Source of the DNA: Crossaster papposus
Taxonomy: Eukaryota; Echinodermata; Asteroidea; Velatida; Solasteridae
Direction: 5' to 3'
DNA length: 64,000 nucleotides
NCBI GenBank assembly: GCA_037893245.1
Contig: JBAIAA010000095.1
Coordinates: forward strand, 434,001 to 498,000
The notes beneath the pieces are model-generated. The model had not been told where the DNA came from. It saw only the letters and a list, made by a program, of their open reading frames with translations, and did not search any database. Shown one piece after another: positions 35,098 through 47,401 of the stretch. The position numbers and the translations under genes are program-made. Every line of letters starts with the position of its first letter. The stretch's first letter is position 1.

Positions 35098-36135
35098 CTA
35101 ACAAACAAATGGTTTCTCACTGGTGTGAATCCTCTCATGTATTTTGAGACTACTTTGTCGAGTAAAAGCTTTACCACAGGTCTCACAAACAGATGGTTTC
35201 TCACCAGTGTGAATCCTCTCATGTCCTTTAAGGTGACTTCGTGTAGTAAAAGCGTTACCACAGGTCTCACAAACAAACGGTTTCTCACCAGTGTGAATCT
35301 TCTCATGTTCTTTAAGATTACTTTGTTGAGTAAAAGCTTTACCACAGGTCTCACAAACAAATGGCTTCTCGCCAGTGTGAATCCTCTCATGTTTTTTAAG
35401 ATGACTTCGTGTAGTAAAAGCTTTCCCACAGGTTTCACAAACAAAAGGTTTCTCGCCAGTGTGAATCCTCTCATGTTCTTTGAGATGACTTTGTTGAGTA
35501 AAAGCCTTACCACAGGTCTCACAAACAAATGGTTTCTCATTAGTGTGAATCCTCTCATGTATTGTAAGACTACTTCGTTGAGTAAAAGCTTTACCACAGG
35601 TCTCACATACAAATGGTTTCTCACCAATTTGAATCCCGTCATGTCTCTTTAGATCATGTTGTTGAGTAGAAGCTTTGCCACAGGTCTCACAAACAAATGG
35701 CTTCTCGCCAGTGTGAATCCTCTCATGTTTTTTAAGATGACTTTGTTGAGTAAAAGCTTTACCACAGGTCTCACAAACAAATGGCTTCTCGCCAGTGTGA
35801 ATCCTCTCATGTTTTTTAAGATGACTTCGTGTAGTAAAAGCTTTCCCACAGGTTTCACAAACAAAAGGTTTCTCACCAGTGTGAATCTTCTCATGTTCTT
35901 TAAGATGACCTTGTTGAGTAAAAGCATTACCACAAGTCTCACAAACAAATGGTTTCGCACCAGTGTGAATCCTCTCATGTTTTTTAAGATTACTTCGTTG
36001 AGTAAAAGCTTTACCACAGGTCTCACAATTAAGTAAAGGTTTCTCTTCCTTGTTGACCCTCTGGTGGCCAGGTCTTCTTGTGTCCATTTTGTTGCAGTGT
36101 TTAGGACGATGAATTACTACACCAGTCTGTACCAT
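35098..36135 (-). CDS. B4: poly-C2H2 zinc-finger protein, 11 fingers
   Basis: 345 residues: 37-residue B-type leader (MVQTGVVIHRPKHCNK...) and 11 complete fingers. The first zinc pair of the array follows KPLLNCETC instead of FVCETC. One finger is atypical in its linker ([13 protein letters not shown]). It is near-identical to B6 (53716-54753) except for finger 1 (TQRSNLKKH here, TRQSHLKEH there), showing local exchange of single fingers between copies. The last finger is TRQSSLKIH, unlike the SNQSNLKRH end of most other genes, yet the stop context is the same. The frame is open 30 codons upstream of the ATG. Confidence 0.87.
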   Translation of the reverse strand: MVQTGVVIHRPKHCNKMDTRRPGHQRVNKEEKPLLNCETCGKAFTQRSNLKKHERIHTGAKPFVCETCGNAFTQQGHLKEHEKIHTGEKPFVCETCGKAFTTRSHLKKHERIHTGEKPFVCETCGKAFTQQSHLKKHERIHTGEKPFVCETCGKASTQQHDLKRHDGIQIGEKPFVCETCGKAFTQRSSLTIHERIHTNEKPFVCETCGKAFTQQSHLKEHERIHTGEKPFVCETCGKAFTTRSHLKKHERIHTGEKPFVCETCGKAFTQQSNLKEHEKIHTGEKPFVCETCGNAFTTRSHLKGHERIHTGEKPSVCETCGKAFTRQSSLKIHERIHTSEKPFVC

Positions 36136-36450
36136 ACGTCTCAACAGATTGCTTGAGCGTGTGTTAGCGTCGTCACCAGTGCTGCATGCTACTCTCCTCC
36201 TCAAGTCTGTCTTTGATCGACTCAAAATCTTCAGATTCCAGACAGGACTCTGCTGTCAGTGTCTCACCGGAAAGCCTGTGTTAAAACACAAGGATTTTTT
36301 TTATTGAATTTTTATTTTTGTATTCAGTAAATTATTTCTGTTTTGAAACAAGACGCAGTTTATTAGCACCGTTATTTACAGGTTTTTGCCAACATTCTGT
36401 TGCCTACGGCATTTTTTCTCTCTGCAGGCGTGATATTACGTCAACCGCTA
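36136..36450. other. B4 5' flank
   Basis: Same as 12863-13179; presumed promoter or 5' exon region. Confidence 0.45.
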
Positions 36451-36824
36451 CAGGCCCGTATGCAGGATTTTTTATGGGGGGTGCAAATTTGTACTGATAG
36501 GACCAAAAAATGGAACCACATTTTTTCGTGTGCCAGTTTCGTTATTTCTACCTCAAAATACCATTACTACCCCGGAAAATGTGGACCTTTTGGCAATTTG
36601 GGGGGGGGGGGGGGGGCGAATTTGTACTGATGGGACCAAAAATGGGACCAAATTTTTTTGTGTGCCAGTACAGTTATTTCTACATCAAAATACTATTATT
36701 TACACTGGAAAATGTGAACCTTTTGGTAATTTGGGGGGGTGCGTACGCACCCGTCGCACCCGTCCCCCCCCCCCTCCCCCCTCCCCCCTCCCCCCCTCCC
36801 CCCTCCCCCCTGCATACGGGCCTG
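36451..36824. mobile_element. TIR element with 5-bp duplication, copy 2 (374 bp)
   Basis: Same ends (caggcccgtatgcagg) and flanking CGCTA as 13180-13505, at the same site relative to the B gene. Internal poly-G (about 36601-36616) and poly-C tracts are longer. Confidence 0.8.
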
Positions 36825-38855
36825 CGCTACTCACCATAAATTCTGACGCTTGTGTATACGTCATCCGAGGAACTACACACAGGGCCGGGGACAATTGTAC
36901 GCGGTAATATATACAAATATTTGCAAGCCCAGCTAAAAAGCACCCTTTTATCAAGAATTTCAAGGGAGACTAAAGCAACCATATTTGGGAAAATTTGAAT
37001 GTCAAGAAACTACTGAATGCAGCTGATAATGCTCGGCTGTATGAATTTAATGGAGACAATGGAACTAGGTGTTCAATAGGCCTAATCACTGAAGCGTGAT
37101 GCCACTATATAGCGTATTATACACCTCCACTGCGTCAACGAAGAATGCTTGGCAACGTTGATGTATATTCACGTCCACCGCTGTGTATGCCATACATGAC
37201 AGTCGTGTATACCTGTCCACTGTAGTGCTACTGCTAGCGGGTAGCTTTTGGCATAAATACATGATGTCAACCTCAACAACGAAGGTAACTTTTGCAGCGG
37301 AATTAAACTGCTGTGCCGGACGAATTAACGCTTCATCTGTGGATAGTAAACAATTTTTTTTTCGGCCTAGCTCGGGACGTATTCGCGTTCGCTTTTGAAT
37401 CTCAGAATTTTTTGTCAAATATGTACACGTCCTGCGGCACTATTCTAGCAAAGTTTACCAAAATTACAACAAAATTAGGAAAAATAATGCTCCAGTCACC
37501 AGGGCCAGACTGAGACACAAACAAAATTGTATTGGCCGGAGTTGAAATAAAAACTGGAAAATCTTGTTTGTGATTGGTCTAGACTAGTTAGGGTTAATGT
37601 TGGCAATATCTGCTAATTAACTCACCAGCAGTGCATTGTACGTTGTGCTACGACCCCACAATCTGCAGAAAGATCTTGTACTAAGTTGTCGTCAATTCAA
37701 TTCACTGAGACAGCCTCGCCAGAATTGTCTCATGACATATAGTACAGCCATTCCTCCATGGTACAGCCTAAGAGAAGGTGAAATGGGGCGAGTTGGTAAG
37801 GGGCAAGTCGGCCAGTTGACATAGTCCTAGAGCCTAGCCTTACCTATATAGGCCGAGAATAATGTTGATCACGGTAAAACTGTACCACTAGTACCAGTTG
37901 AGTTGAGCCGTGTACGCTAAGGAATTGGAGGAATTCTTAATCCCCCTTTCACGGGTCTAATCTACACCATTCCTAAAAGATGCATTCACAAATAAAACCT
38001 GCATCACTATACCAATTTGTATCATAAGCGCATTTTACAAACTGCAAGGTCTACCTACGTACCCGACGAAAATAACGGCAAATCTACGACCAACACTATC
38101 TGCGCAACATAGAGAACGAAACGCCGATGATGACAGCGCCCTCTATATATAGTTTCTTTTTATTATACGAGTGAAATTCTTTCATGGAGCATTATGAAAG
38201 GAAGAGAAAAATAACGACACCAGGCGCGAACTGGTTAATGGAAATTGTCTGTGTCACATTTCGTTGTTTTTAAAATTGATCCACATACACTGTGACCCAA
38301 AGATAAAGGTTTGACCCCAGTGAAGGGTTTAGTGGAGAATTTTGAACGAAGCTGGAGCAAAAAGTAACATATACAAACAAAACACAATATCTGCCAGGAA
38401 CTGATCATTAGTGTATTTTCTATTTGGATTCCATTTAATATTCCGCACAACTACAGACAAACGTGTGGTTATAAATAAACAAACTGCAATAAGGTAAATT
38501 AATTGTTAACAATTTAAAGGGTCTACGTTATGTGTTTTTATTAGCTTAAAAGCCTTAAATAAAAGATTATATTTGAATGAGTGATGATTTCTAGACTCCA
38601 GTAAATAAGTTATTAATTTGAATAATAAATATGAGAAAAACAATCATAAAGTGTTTTTGGAAAATGGCCCTGCCCCTAGAATGGTACATGCACCTCATTG
38701 GCAATTAAAATGTGCATAATCGTGACGTACATTTGGGAACTCAGTAAGTAGCTGAGCTACAGCGGCCGTGCTCCTACGCACGTGCAATCGATGCAGAATC
38801 ATTCATTCCAGTTCGATCATCGATTAGTTCTGGATTTTCTTTATTCTTCATAAAA
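36825..38855. repeat. Modules P and T, copy 5
   Basis: Near-identical to 55438-55915 plus 59017-60591, which is split by a 3.1-kb element. No gene seen. Confidence 0.65.
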
Positions 38856-38960
38856 ATGTCAGCCAGATGTGTTGCTGCAGGTTGCGGCAACACCAATAAA
38901 GCTGGTGTTAGCATGCATACATTTCCAATCATAAACTTCCAGTCATCATTAATACACTAA
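38856..38960 (+). CDS. THAP-like N-terminal exon fragment, copy 4
   Basis: Begins MSARCVAAGC, reads ...VSMHTFP, 34 residues. It mixes features of copies 1 and 2, suggesting gene conversion between units. Confidence 0.4.
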   Translation: MSARCVAAGCGNTNKAGVSMHTFPIINFQSSLIH

Positions 38961-39420
38961 GTTGGATTAATTTTGGCAATGTTTTCCTATTATGTGACCT
39001 GGTACGTCAAAATCAGGCAAAGAGTCAATTTTGAGTTATCACATTTCCCAGCAAAAACTTGCTCTTTCAAATGCCACTTTGCTCTTGTAAATATTCCAAA
39101 GCTAAGCTATTAAATGTTATCAATTCTAAACAAAATCTTGAACAAAGAGTAATTTTTGTGATAAATCTTGCGTCTCTAAAAGTGTTTAAAAATACTTTTG
39201 GGATGAAATTTCATATTTGCTATTTTGCAGCTGTTTCTCCATTCGTAGCTCAGCCCTGCTTGATTGTGGCATACCACGTTACATTAAATTACATGTATAC
39301 ATGTATTGCTAACGTGCCATGTCGGTCCATTGATGTGTAGTTCCATTACTTTGAGGGAAAGAGCTTTTACACTGGTCGCTCACCGAGATTGCCTTGCCCA
39401 ATAAAGAATTTTCCACAGAT
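38961..39420. other. A6 3' flank
   Basis: Convergent intergenic sequence repeated beside each A gene, with the fossil finger after the family stop. No gene seen. Confidence 0.55.
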
Positions 39421-40668
39421 CTAACAAACAAATGGTTTCTCACTGGTGTGAATCATTTCATGTCTCTTTAGGTTAGATTGATTTGAAAAAGCTTTACCAC
39501 AGGTCTCACAAACAAATGGTTTCTCACCAGTGTGAATCCTCTCATGTTCTTTAAGATGACTTCGTGTAGTAAAAGCGTTACCACAGATCTCACAAACAAA
39601 TGGTTTCCCACCAGAGTGAATTCTGTCATGTTTCTTTAAATCATGTCGTGTAGTAAAAGCTTTCCCACAGGTTTCACAAACAAACGGTTTCTCACCAGTG
39701 TGAATCCTCTCATGTTCTTTAAGATGACTTCGTTGAGTAAAAGCTTTACCACAGGTTTCACAAACAAATAGTTTCTCACCAGTGTGAATCCTCTCATGTC
39801 CTTTAAGATGACTTTGTCGAGTAAAAGCTTTACCACAGGTCTCACAAACAAATGGTTTTTCACCAGTGTGAATCCTCTCATGTTCTTTAAGATTACTTTG
39901 TCGAGTAAAAGCTTTACCACAGGTCTCACAAACAAATGGTTTCTCGCCAGTGTGAATCCTCTCATGTCCTTTAAGATGACTTTGTGTAGTAAAAGCTTTA
40001 TCACAGGCCTCACAAACAAATGTTTTTTCACCAGTGTGAATCCTCTCATGTTTTTTAAGATGACTTTGTTGAGTAAAAGCCTTACCACAGGTCTCACAAA
40101 CAAATGTTTTTTCACCAGTGTGAATCCTCTCATGTTCTTTAAGATGACTTTGTCGAGTAAAAGCTTTACCACAGGTCTCACAAACAAATGGCTTCTCACC
40201 AGTGTGAATCCTCTCATGTATTTTAAGACTACTTAGTTAAGTACAAACTTTACCACAGGTCTCACAAACAAATGGTTTCTCACCAGTGTGAATCCTCTCA
40301 TGTCCTTTAAGATGACTTCGTCGAGTAAAAGCTTTACCACAGGTTTCACAAACAAATGGTTTCTCACCAGTTTGAATCCTCTCATGATCTTTAAGATTAC
40401 TTCGTTGAGTAAAAGCTTTACCACAGGTCTCACAAACAAAAGGTTTCTCACCAGTGTGAATCCTCTCATGTTCTTTAAGATTACTTTGTTGAGTAAAGAC
40501 TTTACTACAGGTCTCACAAAAGAACGGTTTCTCACCAGTGTGAATCCTGTCGTGAACCTTTAAACTATTTTGGACTGTAAAAGCTTGACCACAGGTCTCA
40601 CAAACAAACTGTTTCTCTCCGTTGTTGACCCTCTGGTAGCAAATCAGTTCAAGTCCTTCTGTGTCCAT
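39421..40668 (-). pseudogene. A6: 14-finger gene with one nonsense change
   Basis: From the ATG at 40668 the frame encodes 143 residues and stops at 40237, inside finger 5. There the Gln codon of FTQLSSL (kept in A1 and A9) is TAA instead of CAA. The remaining 272 codons to the family stop at 39421 stay in frame: the rest of finger 5 and nine whole fingers, each 28 codons. A single base change therefore separates this copy from a 415-residue, 14-finger gene. One linker is IQTGEKP and one reads HSGGKP. No B gene is upstream; the intact TTAA MITE is. Confidence 0.85.
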
Positions 40669-41107
40669 TTTGCTCAAGTGTTTTTCTTGACCCCAACACT
40701 CCAGAATTCTCAAATTTAGTAGGTCGACTAAATTACTGCATCAGTCTGAAGTTTTAGATGAACAGACGTCTAAATTGTAGGTCAGGTAGCCACTGGTGAC
40801 ACCATACATTATGACGCACTGCAGACACAGCTAGCTGTTTTTAGATGATACAACAATTCAAATTATAACGGCTTTTCCCTAAAAGGCAAAATGCCTGCAT
40901 TTTGATTTTTGCCATTGAATGCGAGCTTTGATTTCATGCAAACCAGAAAAAAGAATCTGTTAACCCTAACAACACTACAACAGTCCTCAATCCTCCAAAA
41001 TCAATATGATTTTGCACAAACACTAGATAGTTAGAGTTAATGGCATTATTTTGACATAATTTACTTCAAGTTTACTCCTGGAAACACTCGAACATTGCGA
41101 CGGTTAA
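40669..41107. other. A6 5' flank
   Basis: A-type 5' flank, very close to that of A9 (both read cataatttac where A1 reads catagtttac). Confidence 0.5.
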
Positions 41108-41314
41108 CCAGTTTGCACCAGAGGACAGATACATACACTAGAGGTTCTCCGCAGACTTAGAACAGATGACGCATAAACAAGTCACGAGCAAGGCCGGAAA
41201 TGTCTGTCAGCAGTGAGTAAAGCAGGAAATGAACTCGCCTCGGATCGAGTTTCGTTAAATTATTCCCTCGCCTTGGCTCGGTGTTGGTGTTAAAATAATC
41301 CTGGCGCAAACTGG
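41108..41314. mobile_element. TTAA-type MITE, full length, copy in unit 6
   Basis: Same 207-bp length and TTAA flanks (41104-41107, 41315-41318) as 4012-4218. Confidence 0.75.
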
Positions 41315-41990
41315 TTAATGATATAATGAGTACCTGCTTGACCATCAATAGATAATATTCGGAAACCTTCGAACATTTCCAGAAATTTGAGGACTGAAAC
41401 TAGGACTCAGTAGAACACACGACATGGCGGCTACCAAAAAATAGGCCTAATAATTCATAACAATTTAGCAAATTTTGGGGGTCTGGGAACCAGACTACTT
41501 TTTGTTGGTGGACTCTAGGAGAATTGTTTTAAGTACATGTACATTGTACTGTAGTAAATTAGTATATTAATACTATGGCCAACTCGTACCCAAGTCAACC
41601 CGTACCCCAAATGTTACACCCAAGTCAAGTTGTACCCGAGTCAAGTTGTACCCGAGTCAACTCGTACCCGTGCGCGCGTGGAAAGACGTTGGAGAGCTAG
41701 AGGTACGTACGGTAGCGTCATTTTAGCGTCATGGTGCTCGTGACAGACGAGTTGACTCGCGCGCGGCACAATAACTCAAATCTTTTGCCTCTCTTACCAA
41801 ATCTCTTTTCAAAACAATTCTCCGTAGCCGTTTGATTTGGCATCGCTTTTTCTTTCGCGAGACTGGCTATTCTATCATTGCTCCAAGTCCTAAATACCAG
41901 TATTTGTTAAAGACTGTTAATTACCTTCTCTAAATTACGCCGGCAAAACTACCGTTTACGATCCGACCGGATTGCACTTCCGGCCGTCTG
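41315..41990. other. Spacer with gtaccc repeats, copy 2
   Basis: Duplicate of 4219-4886, with a few substitutions and the same short gtaccc tandem repeats. No gene seen. Confidence 0.5.
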
Positions 41991-42060
41991 AGGGCGTTTA
42001 CCAAATGGGGCTTGAGGCTTGGGGCTTGGGGCTAGGCTCGGGCTTGGCTTGGGCTTGGCT

Positions 42061-42333
42061 CACTGACCTCTATACATGGACAGATCATCCATTGTTTCAT
42101 TTTGAAGTCGGCATGCAGAGAAGTGCAACATGGCGGACCCACGAAGTCACTCTGTGAGCCAATGAAATGTCCAGGTGTAGAGTTCAGTTGGTTGGTAAAT
42201 CCACTGACCTCTACAACTGCACATTTCATTGGCTCACAGCAGTGACGCCATGTTGCACTTCCAGTTCGCGCCGACTTCAAGTGTTAGCACAGCAGAATAT
42301 GGACAATGATCCGTCCAGGTGTTGAGGTCAGTG
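42061..42333. mobile_element. 273-bp hAT-like MITE with 8-bp duplication
   Basis: Ends cactgacctc...ggacagatcat and, inverted, cactgacctcaacacctgga. Flanked by GCTTGGCT on both sides (42053-42060, 42334-42341). The empty site with one GCTTGGCT is at about 4950-4965 in copy 1. The interior is itself a partial palindrome (ctgtgagccaatgaaatgt / acatttcattggctcacag). No coding frame. Confidence 0.88.
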
Positions 42334-43255
42334 GCTTGGCTAGGCTCGGGCTTCATCACAAAGCAAAATGGCGGCCAAAACGATTCGTACGGTCAGGCTT
42401 CGGGAGGCTTCGGCTGGCGTATGGCTTCGATTACGATACTCGGCTAGGCTCGGCGCGCGTCGCGAACTGAAAAAAACCAACTTTTTGCAATGTGCGCGTT
42501 GATTTTTATCGCTGGTGATAGGACATTTGGTCCGACAAAGTTTAGTCCGTGATCCACAAGGTTGCTGATAATATTGTTTGTTATTCTTCGGAGGTTTTCA
42601 AAATATACAATGAATGTAGTAGGTATTTTGGGGGAAAACGGTAGAGGGAAGGGGAGGGGGTTAAAGTAGATGCCGAGTTGATGAGTGCTTCTAGATTTTG
42701 TCCAATGTATTGTTTTAGTGTTTTGAAGGCCTATTCATATTTTGAGTGTCTTGAAGGTGGGACTGGTTGAGTATCAGTATTTAGTACGAAGTACTTTAAG
42801 CGGCAACTCTGAAGCACCAATTAATAAACAAACCCCTGTAATAAGAATTCTCAGTTAACAGTACTGCATTTTACTTGTGCAGGCTTTTGTGCATTAATTA
42901 ATTAAACAATTAATAATTACAGCAGTCAGTACCAATAACATTTTCAATGCCAATTTCAACATTTTGTTTTTTTACTTTTAAATTAATGGTGTTTTATTCA
43001 ATAAATACAATTTCAATTACATATTAATGTGGGAGACAAGGGTTGTTTGAGCATGGCATGGTAATGAATTAATTGTTTTTTTAAAGGAATACTTCATTAT
43101 GAGATAACTTATCATATATATATCTTCCCAATTGGTTTTGTTTATTCTGAAGTTTAGGAAAGGCGTTCCAATAAAGTGCATTTGTACTGTACATACATGT
43201 ACAGTTACAAATAAGAACATACGTACGTTGTTCTTTTTTAGAATCCTCAAAGTCA

Positions 43256-43519
43256 TCATGGTTCATTCATGGGTCCAAAGTGTGATGCAAGATATTCATT
43301 ATTTATAGTACACGTAGTGCATTCACCTTTCACAATGAACAATATTTTCATCTTTAAAATGACAAGGGACAGGAAATTTAGCATTGTGATGAACACCAGT
43401 CCAAACCAGTAGATATAAATTTGTTTACTTTTGGGCGGAGTTCTATACATGTAAAGAATAGATAAAAACATAAATACAAATGTATGCCAATTGTGCAAAC
43501 ATGAGTCTAAAATTACCAC
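43256..43519 (-). CDS. Small hydrophobic ORF, unrecognised (copy 2)
   Basis: Duplicate of 5891-6154 with one Glu to Lys change; one possible membrane segment. May be chance. Confidence 0.2.
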   Translation of the reverse strand: MVILDSCLHNWHTFVFMFLSILYMYRTPPKSKQIYIYWFGLVFITMLNFLSLVILKMKILFIVKGECTTCTINNEYLASHFGPMNEP

Positions 43520-43969
43520 ATAGAAATAAAAGATAGGAGCATGTTGTAAACTGTTTAAATATACATTTTACTATTCAAGTAGTATTGGCAATGACTGTCG
43601 TTTACTTGTTTGCGGACCGTTTGCTTTACTCCTTGAACAAGAGGACAATAAGGGGTGATGCTAATCGCTTGTCAGAGGTGGAGAAAAGGAATTACCCTTT
43701 ATATACATTGCAATGTATAATTGTTGAGTGTAGAATTCAAGTTAACAAAAATCTTGGGGTGACCCTGTGGACCCCCCACCCCCTCCAATCTCCAGTACAG
43801 TCTTTGAAATTGTGCTGCAGTGTCAGCTCTTATATTCGCTAAAATGTAAACATTTATGTTGTCCGCCTTAAAATATTCCTTGTGGTAGTATATTTGTGTA
43901 TTAAAATATTCCTGAATAAGATTAAAACTGCTGCAAACTGCTTACTGGCTGGAATGACCTGAAATATAC

Positions 43970-44059
43970 AAATCAAATAACTTAAGAGGGCCTAATAATT
44001 CGATCTTAACAAAATCTTGTTAAGATCGAAATATTAGGCCCTCTTAACTTATTTGATTT
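43970..44059. repeat. Near-perfect hairpin, 43-bp arms (copy 2)
   Basis: Same structure as 6605-6694, with one added mismatch (aataactta in the left arm). Confidence 0.85.
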
Positions 44060-44356
44060 AAAATATTCCTGTTAACTTGCATTTTTGAGCTCAATTTAAT
44101 AAAATAGGCTATGAAAGTTAAAGCAATGTGACAACCATGCAAGTAATATTGTGGTGCTTTATTAAACCCTCAGAAAATAATGATCTTTCTTTGAGTTGAG
44201 ATTTCCAAAGAATTGAGAGATTCAGCGTTGCTGGAGACTGATGGCATAACCAATGCTTGTGTCATTTCTCCCTTGAGCAAACAGTGGTACCATTGTAGCA
44301 TGTCTCTCCATTATGTAGCCTCATACAGCTGCCAGCCAGGAGGACTTCAGTGGTGC

Positions 44357-44939
44357 CTAGTTTACGACTCTTGATTTCTGAAAACAATATACAAGTGAAA
44401 TGTTTAAATGATCACAAATTAATATAAACAAATTGAATATAATGGCTGTTTGTTAGCAGTCTAGTTTTCAATCTATCTGCAACAAAACATAATCATCATT
44501 GCTCTTTTCAAAGGTTTTCCATTCACAATGCTCTCATACAAGGGGATTTTTTACGTCACTAGTCGAATGATGCGGATAAATAGTAGATATACATGTTTTA
44601 AAAAAGGATTGGGGGGGGGGGGGGGGGGTGATGAACATTTTAAATATGTTAATTAAAAGATGCCACAATGACTGGAATTATTACCCTGCTGAGGTATCTG
44701 CCAGATTGTACAGGTGGGTTTAAAATTGTGAATTTGTTTCTTCTCATAGAAATAACAGTGTACAGAGCTGACATGCAGTAAGCATATCGCTGGAGGGCAA
44801 AGCCCGTTACTTAATTTGCTTTATTCTGATGCAAAATTACATTAACTAAATTGTTACAGATCATACCTGTGGTCATAGTGCATAGCCCTGTCTGTCACCA
44901 ACATTATGAAGTGCTGGCCGTAGTCCAATTTCCGCGTTT
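44357..44939 (-). CDS. Putative last three exons of an unrecognised spliced gene (copy 2)
   Basis: All splice signals and reading phases of 6992-7574 are kept: blocks 44939-44867, 44742-44685 and 44377-44357. The spacing is identical (offset 37365). Confidence 0.35.
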
Positions 44940-45994
44940 CTTAAAGAGGGAACAAACAAATAAATAAAATTACACAACAGTTTATTTGAAGACCATGGCA
45001 TATAGTCTAGTGTGCGTGGATGGCAATCGTGTGGTTTCACCCCCATTGTTTACTACATGTGTAGTTCCATTCTAAAATTGCTTTTGCGCTTACCAATTCA
45101 AAAGTGATTTTTCCAGATTCAAGCAGTCATTGTTCTTCATATTTGAACCAATGATTTTTTGTATTTTTGATAAGTCAGGTTTTGAAGAAAACTTGACTCA
45201 GTGTCTTACCCTTTTTGCACAGTCATGTACATGTATATTGCCGTGTCATGCCGGTTGTCGTTTTATTCCCAAACCCCTAGTTTATAACAATTCCAACCCT
45301 CTTTCCACGAAGTTTTGCCTGCTGAATGCTGGTAAATACTTGCATGATTCAACATTATAATTTTTCCTACTTGTATCATTGTCAAATTCCTCATAAAATT
45401 GCCTTTTTTGTTTGTACTAAATTGTAGTCTTATTCCTACGTTAAACCATGGTTAAACTACACCGTACACTCACGCAGTGGACTTCCCTATCCGCAATAAT
45501 GTTCCCAGCTCTGCTTAGTACATGTACATGTAATTGCAATAGCGTACGACAGTAGTGGGTTCAAACACACCGACAAAAAACACCGACAAAAAACAGCCGA
45601 GTTGTGGCCCAAAATATTAGCAACATTAACATGTCTAGTCACTTACATTGTACACGGGAATTTCGCTTTGCCTGGCTCAGCTCCTGTGGCTAAAGGGTTG
45701 TTCAATCGCCGTCAGAATCCCTCAATGTCGGCACAAAAGAGAAAATAAATGCCGCACACAGTGTTTTTCAAGATGGCGATTCGCTGAAAGTGTTTACACC
45801 GTGACGTCATCAAGCCCGGCGTATATAGCCAGCTTTCGCGAGGCTTGGTGGGGCTTCGGAATATAATACAGCCTGAAATCTAGCCTCGGGCTTACTTCGC
45901 GTAGCCTAGCCCGTCGTTTGGTATGAGGCTTCAAAATGGCGCCGCCAAAATCTAGCCCAAGCCTAGCCTCTAGCCCCCGTTTTGTAAACGCCCT

Positions 45995-46873
45995 GAGCTT
46001 CAAGAAGAAAAAAACAGCGCCCTCTGTAGACTTTTGTTTAACACCGGCCACATTAATTATGCTATTCCTCCATGATTATGCACATGGCCGGTAATTCTGA
46101 ACACAATTTAATACATGTACATGTATCTAGGTAAAAGCATGAAACAATTTAATTTTGTTCCGTCTCCCTCCTAGCCTTGACCAACTTATCGAGCCTAGTA
46201 TATTACCTGAACCATTAAAGGAAACTACCGAGCGGTCGCTAGCATTTTTGAGATATGGCTGGTTAATGAATTTGTCTGTGTCATATTTCGTTGTTTTTAA
46301 AATTGATCCACATACACCGTGTCCCAAAGATCAAGGTTTGACCCCGGTGAAGGGTTTAGTAAAGAATGTCAAACGAAGCTGGAGCAAAAAGTAACATAAA
46401 CACAAACACAAACAAAACACAGTGTCTTCCAGGAATTGATCATTAGTGTATTTTCTATTTGAATTCAATTTAATATTCCACACAACTACAGACAAACAAG
46501 TTATTTTAATTGTTAACAATTTAAAGGGTCTACGTTATGTGTTTTTTTTTGTTTTGTTATTAGCTTAAATAAAAGATTATATTTGAATGAGTGATTTCTA
46601 GACTCTAGACTAGTAAATAAGTTATTAATTTGATGAGAAAAACAATCAAAAAGTGTTTTGGGGAAAAGGCCCCACCCCGAGAATGGTACATGCACCTCTT
46701 TGGCATTGAAAATGTGCATAATCGTGACGTACATTTGGGAACTCGTTGGCCGGCCAGTAGCTGAGCTACAGCGGCCGTGCTGCTACGCATGTGCAATCGA
46801 TGCAGAATCATTCATTCCACCGCAGTCAGTTCGATTATCGATCAGTTCTGGATTTTCTTTATTCTTCATAAAA
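45995..46873. repeat. Junction spacer and module T, unit 7
   Basis: Near-identical to 8639-9516. No gene seen. Confidence 0.6.
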
Positions 46874-46978
46874 ATGCCAGCCAGATGCGTTGCTGCAGGT
46901 TGCGGCAACACCAATAAAGCTGGCGTTAGCATGCATACATTTCCAATCATAAACTTCCAGTCATCATTAATACACTAA
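46874..46978 (+). CDS. THAP-like N-terminal exon fragment, copy 5
   Basis: Identical in protein to the copy at 9517 (MPARCVAAGC...), as expected from the segmental duplication. Confidence 0.45.
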   Translation: MPARCVAAGCGNTNKAGVSMHTFPIINFQSSLIH

Positions 46979-47401
46979 GTTGGATTAATTTTGGCAATGT
47001 TTTCCTATTATGTGACCTGGTACGTCAAAATCAGGCAAAGAGTCAATTTTGAGTTATCACATTTCCCAGCAAAAACTTGCTCTTTCAAATGCCACTTTGC
47101 TCTTGTAAATATTCCAAAGCTAAGCTATTAAATTGTATCAATTCTAAACAAAATCTTGAACAAAGAGTCATTTTTGTGAATAATCTTGCGTCTCTAAAAG
47201 TGTTTAAAAATACTTTTGGGATGAAATTTCAGTTTGCCATTTTGCAGCTGTTTCTCCATTCGTAGCTCAGCCCTGCTTGGTTTTGGAATACCGCATTACA
47301 TGTATACATGTATAGCTAACGTGCCATTACTTTGAGGGGAAGAGCTTTTACACTGGTCGCTCACCGAGATTGCCTTGCCCAATAAAGACTTTTCCACAGA
47401 T
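46979..47401. other. A7 3' flank
   Basis: Same content as 9622-10044: convergent intergenic sequence and fossil finger. Confidence 0.55.

Larger units (their letters stand above)
41991..45994. mobile_element. Large TIR-bounded segment (copy 2), carrying an extra MITE
   Basis: Same ends and interior as 4887-8638. The length difference near the left end is accounted for by the 273-bp MITE plus its 8-bp duplication, less two small deletions of 14 and 6 bp. Poly-G tract near 44611 also differs. Confidence 0.5.
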
